Assembly: GCF_041435335.1 (NCBI RefSeq) | Contig: NZ_CP108430.1 | Span: forward strand, 4,136,501 to 4,200,500 | DNA: 64,000 nt | DNA from: Streptomyces sp. NBC_01283 | GTDB taxonomy: Bacteria > Actinomycetota > Actinomycetes > Streptomycetales > Streptomycetaceae | Direction: 5' to 3' | Shown: positions 61,239-64,000 of the stretch, piece by piece | How the letters are laid out: every line of letters begins with the position of its first letter | Numbering within the stretch: the first letter of the stretch is position 1 | Translations under genes and position numbers: made by a program | The notes under the pieces: model-generated | What the model saw: only the letters and a program-made list of their open reading frames with translations | What the model was told of the DNA's origin: nothing | Databases searched by the model: none

Positions 61239-61838
61239 ATGCATCGCGGTGGCGGACTGGGCGAGGGGACCGACGGCCTGGGTCCGCGGCGTGCCCGGCG
61301 GATCGGCAAGCACCGGCGCGAGGCGGAAGCGGCCGAGGCCGAGGCCTTGGCGCGGGGCGAGACGGAGCAGGACCGGGCGGGAAGCAGGAGTGGCCGGGTG
61401 GGCGGGGTGACCTACAAATACTTCGGGGCCCCGGACGGCGCGACCGCCGCCCGCGTACCCATCTCGATGCGTCCCGAGGAGCTCGGGGGCGACGAGCTCG
61501 GCATGAACGGCATGTTCACGAAGATCAAGCCGGAGACGGTGGCCGCGATGGTCCTGACCGGCATCGAGGGCATACCCCTGTCCAAGGTGCCCCCGCTCGA
61601 ACTGGTCGTCCTGCACCCCGACTACGCCGTGGTGAAACTCCCCATGACGGTCGTCGACCCGCTGCGCGGCATCGGCGAGGAGTCGGTGGGTGCCGCCGCG
61701 TTCATCTGGTCCACGGTCCCCGACCGCGGCGGCCCGCGCGACGCCTTCAACGTCTACCAACTGCTGCACGAATGGCAGGACTTCAGCCACCGCCTCCACG
61801 ACGCGGGGCACCAGGCGTACTGCCTGGTGTGGCCGTGA
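61239..61838 (+). CDS. Conserved hypothetical protein
   Basis: 199 residues from the ATG at 61239, with GGTGGAG four bases upstream. The N-terminal third is charged and Arg/Glu/Ala-rich, likely flexible. The C-terminal part (about 58-199) is a compact domain with an alternation of strands and helices: VTYKYFGAP, AMVLTGIEGIPLSKVPPLEL and VVDPLRGIGEESVGAAAFIW in sequence, and HEWQDFSHRLHDAGHQAYC at the end. No motif identifies a reaction. It is divergent from hemL and appears to be conserved among Streptomyces. Confidence 0.7.
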   Translation: MHRGGGLGEGTDGLGPRRARRIGKHRREAEAAEAEALARGETEQDRAGSRSGRVGGVTYKYFGAPDGATAARVPISMRPEELGGDELGMNGMFTKIKPETVAAMVLTGIEGIPLSKVPPLELVVLHPDYAVVKLPMTVVDPLRGIGEESVGAAAFIWSTVPDRGGPRDAFNVYQLLHEWQDFSHRLHDAGHQAYCLVWP

Positions 61839-61867
61839 GCGTGTGGCCGTGAGCCCCGCGTCCGGAC

Positions 61868-62458
61868 CTACTCGGGCCTGAGCGCCGCCAGTTGCTTCTC
61901 GAAGGGGATCAGCTCCTCCGCACGCACCGGCGCGGGCCGCATGATTCCGGCCAGTTCGGCCGCGGCCCTCTCCACACGCCCGTCCAGGCCGTCCGCGCCC
62001 CAGTCCTCGGACGCCGCGTACACGGCCGTCGGCATGACCACCGCCCGCAGGTACGCGAACAGCGGGCGCATCGCGTGTTCCAGGACCAGCGAATGGCGCG
62101 GGGTGCCGCCGGTCGCCGCGATCAGGACCGGCGTACCGGCGACCGCGTCCTTGTCCAGGACCGTCAGGACGTCGAAGAACGACTTGAACAGGCCGCTGTA
62201 CGAGGCGGAGAAGACCGGCGTGACGGCGATGAGCCCGTCCGCGCCCTTCACCGCTTCCGCCGCCGCGCTCAGCTCCGGGCCGGGGAACCCGGTGACGTAG
62301 TTGTGCGCGATCTCCACGGCCAGGTCGCGGAGTTCGACGACCTGGATCTCGACGTCGGCGTGGCGTCCGGTGGCCGCTGCCAGGCGGTCGGCGAGGAGGC
62401 GGGTGGAGGAGGGGACGCTCAGTCCCGCGGAGACGACGACGAGCTTCATGCGCTTCAT
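61868..62458 (-). CDS. NADPH-dependent FMN reductase
   Basis: 196 residues from the ATG at 62458, which overlaps the stop of the preceding LLM gene (ATGA). The flavodoxin-like fold is shown by KLVVVSAGLSVPSSTRLLAD (phosphate loop) and TPVFSASYSGLFKSFFDVL, with ATGGTPRHSLV following. It would supply reduced FMN to the coupled LLM flavin oxidoreductase, a two-component monooxygenase arrangement. Relatives are annotated as CE1759-type FMN reductases. Confidence 0.9.
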   Translation of the reverse strand: MKRMKLVVVSAGLSVPSSTRLLADRLAAATGRHADVEIQVVELRDLAVEIAHNYVTGFPGPELSAAAEAVKGADGLIAVTPVFSASYSGLFKSFFDVLTVLDKDAVAGTPVLIAATGGTPRHSLVLEHAMRPLFAYLRAVVMPTAVYAASEDWGADGLDGRVERAAAELAGIMRPAPVRAEELIPFEKQLAALRPE

Positions 62459-63564
62459 GCGGTGACCTCATCACTCTGCTGGGCCGCCACGCGGGCGGCG
62501 TGCGTCGGGGCGTCCGGGACGTTCGCCGGGCGGTTCTTGGCGAACTCCTCGCGCAGGACCGGGACGACCTCCTCGCCGAGGATGTCCAGCTGCTCCAGGA
62601 CGGTCTTGAGGGGCAGGCCCGCGTGGTCCATCAGGAACAGCTGGCGCTGGTAGTCGCCGACGGTGTCGCGGAAGGACAGCGTCCGCTCGATCACCTGCTG
62701 CGGCGATCCGACGGTCAGCGGGGTCTGGGAGGTGAACTCCTCCAGGGAGGGCCCGTGCCCGTACACCGGTGCGTTGTCGAAGTACGGCCTGAACTCGTTC
62801 ACCGCGTCCTGGGAGTTCTTCCGCATGAAGACCTGCCCGCCGAGCCCGACGATCGCCTGCTCGGGCGTGCCGTGCCCGTAGTGCGCGAACCGGCGGCGGT
62901 AGAGGTCGACCATCTTCTTGGTGTGCTCCTGCGGCCAGAAGATGTTGTTGTGGAAGAAGCCGTCGCCGTAGTACGCGGCCTGCTCGGCGATCTCCGGGGA
63001 GCGGATGGAGCCGTGCCAGACGAAGGGCGCGACGCCGTCCAGCGGGCGGGGCGTCGAGGTGAACGACTGAAGGGGCGTACGGAACTTGCCCTCCCATGTC
63101 ACGACGTCCTCGCGCCACAGCCTGTGCAGGAGCGCGTAGTTCTCGACGGCGAGGTTGATGCCCTCGCGGATGTCCTTGCCGAACCACGGGTACACCGGGC
63201 CGGTGTTGCCACGGCCCATCATCACGTCGGCCCGGCCGCCGGCGAGGTGCTGGAGCATCGCGAAGTCCTCGGCGATCTTCACCGGGTCGTTCGTGGTGAT
63301 GAGGGTCGTGGAGGTGGAGAGGATCAGGTTCTCGGTGCGGGCGGCGATGTAGCCGAGCATCGTGGTGGGCGAGGAGGGGACGAACGGCGGATTGTGGTGC
63401 TCGCCGGTCGCGAAGACGTCGAGCCCGACCTCCTCGGCCTTCAGCGCGATGGCGACCATGGCCTTGATGCGCTCGTGCTCGGTGGGGGTGCGGCCCGTCG
63501 TGGGATCCGGCGTCACGTCGCCGACGCTGAAGATCCCGAACTGCATGCCGGATCCGGACTGCAT
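62455..63564 (-). CDS. LLM-class flavin-dependent oxidoreductase
   Basis: 369 residues from the ATG at 63564, with GGAGAG about ten bases upstream; a TTG at 63600 and the ATG at 63546 are also in frame. The luciferase-like TIM barrel is clear: GLDVFATGEHHNPPF, LILSTSTTLITTNDPV and RADVMMGRGNTGPVYPW in order, and GDGFFHNNIFWP. It probably uses FMNH2 from the coupled reductase. Substrate unknown; relatives in Streptomyces are annotated as alkanal- or dimethylsulfone-like monooxygenases without proof. Confidence 0.9.
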   Translation of the reverse strand: MQSGSGMQFGIFSVGDVTPDPTTGRTPTEHERIKAMVAIALKAEEVGLDVFATGEHHNPPFVPSSPTTMLGYIAARTENLILSTSTTLITTNDPVKIAEDFAMLQHLAGGRADVMMGRGNTGPVYPWFGKDIREGINLAVENYALLHRLWREDVVTWEGKFRTPLQSFTSTPRPLDGVAPFVWHGSIRSPEIAEQAAYYGDGFFHNNIFWPQEHTKKMVDLYRRRFAHYGHGTPEQAIVGLGGQVFMRKNSQDAVNEFRPYFDNAPVYGHGPSLEEFTSQTPLTVGSPQQVIERTLSFRDTVGDYQRQLFLMDHAGLPLKTVLEQLDILGEEVVPVLREEFAKNRPANVPDAPTHAARVAAQQSDEVTA

Positions 63565-63727
63565 GGCTGACTCACTCTCCGCAGGTTGTTGACTGTTCAA
63601 CTATACCTACGGAACTGCGCTGGGTCGCGGGGTATTCCCGGAGCGCCGCGGTGGGGTCCGGCCAGGCCCCACCCCCCCCCGGGCCCTGGCGGTGGCGCCT
63701 GGGCCCGGGGTCGCGGGGTTCGGTGCG

Positions 63728-64000
63728 TTACGGGGTCCAGCGGGGGTCCCGGCCGGTCTCGGCCAGAAGCCGCTCCAGCTCGGAGGCTCCTTCGGGCACG
63801 GGGAGCGGCTCCCCGAAGACGCCCATCTTCCGGGCCGTCGGACCCAGGTTCGCGACCGATTCCCGCAGCGCGGCGACGACGCCGCTGCTCTCCGGGGCGG
63901 GCTCGTAGTCCTGACCCGTGGCGCGGGCCAGATCCCAGGCGTGCACCGTCAGGTCGAGCAGCACCATGCAGCCGACGGTCCTCGCGGGCATGTCCATCGC
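63728..64000 (-). CDS. DinB-like (TIGR03086-type) protein, truncated by window end
   Basis: The last ~90 residues of a gene whose start lies beyond the window. The visible part has the helix MVLLDLTVHAWDLARATGQ with the His-x3-Asp pair of DinB-like metal-binding proteins, and a C-terminal LERLLAETGRDP segment. It is related to the 24004-24663 product. The 127 bp gap to the LLM gene contains a run of nine C at 63672-63680 and no gene. Confidence 0.75.
   Translation of the reverse strand, partial: AMDMPARTVGCMVLLDLTVHAWDLARATGQDYEPAPESSGVVAALRESVANLGPTARKMGVFGEPLPVPEGASELERLLAETGRDPRWTP

Noticed and set aside
63660..63690. Run of nine C as a phase-variable tract
   Set aside because: It is outside any gene and not at a usable promoter spacing; may only be sequence slippage.

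Overview
The window is high-GC actinobacterial chromosome, almost certainly Streptomyces or a close relative. Reasons: very high GC with strong third-position GC bias, GTG starts, ATGA/GTGA translational coupling, a futalosine-type menaquinone pathway (mqnA, mqnE and a late UbiD/MqnP/UbiX set), a system II cytochrome c operon, and many family-typical genes (cold-shock protein, DUF4229, DUF4097, PASTA-less Ser/Thr kinase, mycothiol-associated DinB-like proteins). No rRNA, tRNA, CRISPR array, transposase or prophage gene was recognised. About 55 genes are supported.

Region 1 (1-11611) is a type VII secretion-like island. It holds a small set of unrecognised proteins including a duplicated family, two membrane proteins that share an unusual cytoplasmic Cys-x2-NPLHG...CxxC domain, a WXG100-like small protein with a terminal YxxxD signal, and a 1585-residue EccC/EssC-type ATPase with an FHA module. 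Two identical palindromes lie just upstream of the ATPase gene. No eccB/eccD/eccE/mycP gene is present here.

Region 2 (11641-23942) contains a transmembrane Ser/Thr kinase, mqnA, a cold-shock gene with a terminator-like leader hairpin, an XRE-cupin regulator divergent from azlCD with repeated palindromes between them, an acyl-CoA ligase next to an AraC regulator, a secreted lipase, a second AraC/GyrI-like regulator, and a secreted four-FN3 protein.

Region 3 (24004-36708) has a DinB-like gene, a non-coding array of three ~155 bp tandem repeats, an MFS efflux gene divergent from an XRE/MmyB-type regulator, a secreted TAP-like peptidase, and a fatty-acyl cluster (acyl-CoA ligase, thiolase, two-domain FabG, MaoC dehydratase, TetR). 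The thiolase/FabG/MaoC part has the same arrangement as fadA2-fabG4-htdX of mycobacteria. A second non-coding stretch (34443-35198) carries a duplicated 141 bp element with internal inverted repeats.

Region 4 (36709-44973) has a cluster of TGGCGCCA octamers between the TetR gene and a ribbon-helix-helix protein gene, followed by DUF4097 and a DrrA/DrrB-like ABC exporter. Next is a DAACS-family symporter preceded by an unlisted Cys-containing leader peptide, then DUF4229, an acetyltransferase, mqnE and an Lrp-type regulator.

Region 5 (45137-53137) has a 42-residue basic protein, the late menaquinone genes (UbiD-like, mqnP, UbiX-like), a PLDc_N membrane protein, a LysR regulator, an EamA transporter, a deaminase, an ArsR regulator divergent from a quinone oxidoreductase with repeated operators, and an SRPBCC protein.

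Region 6 (53202-64000) is the cytochrome c maturation block (resA, ccdA, resB, ccsB on the minus strand) downstream of hemL, a histidine phosphatase and an atypical Tat-type deacetylase lipoprotein. The window ends with a conserved hypothetical gene, an FMN reductase coupled to an LLM flavin oxidoreductase, and a truncated DinB-like gene.
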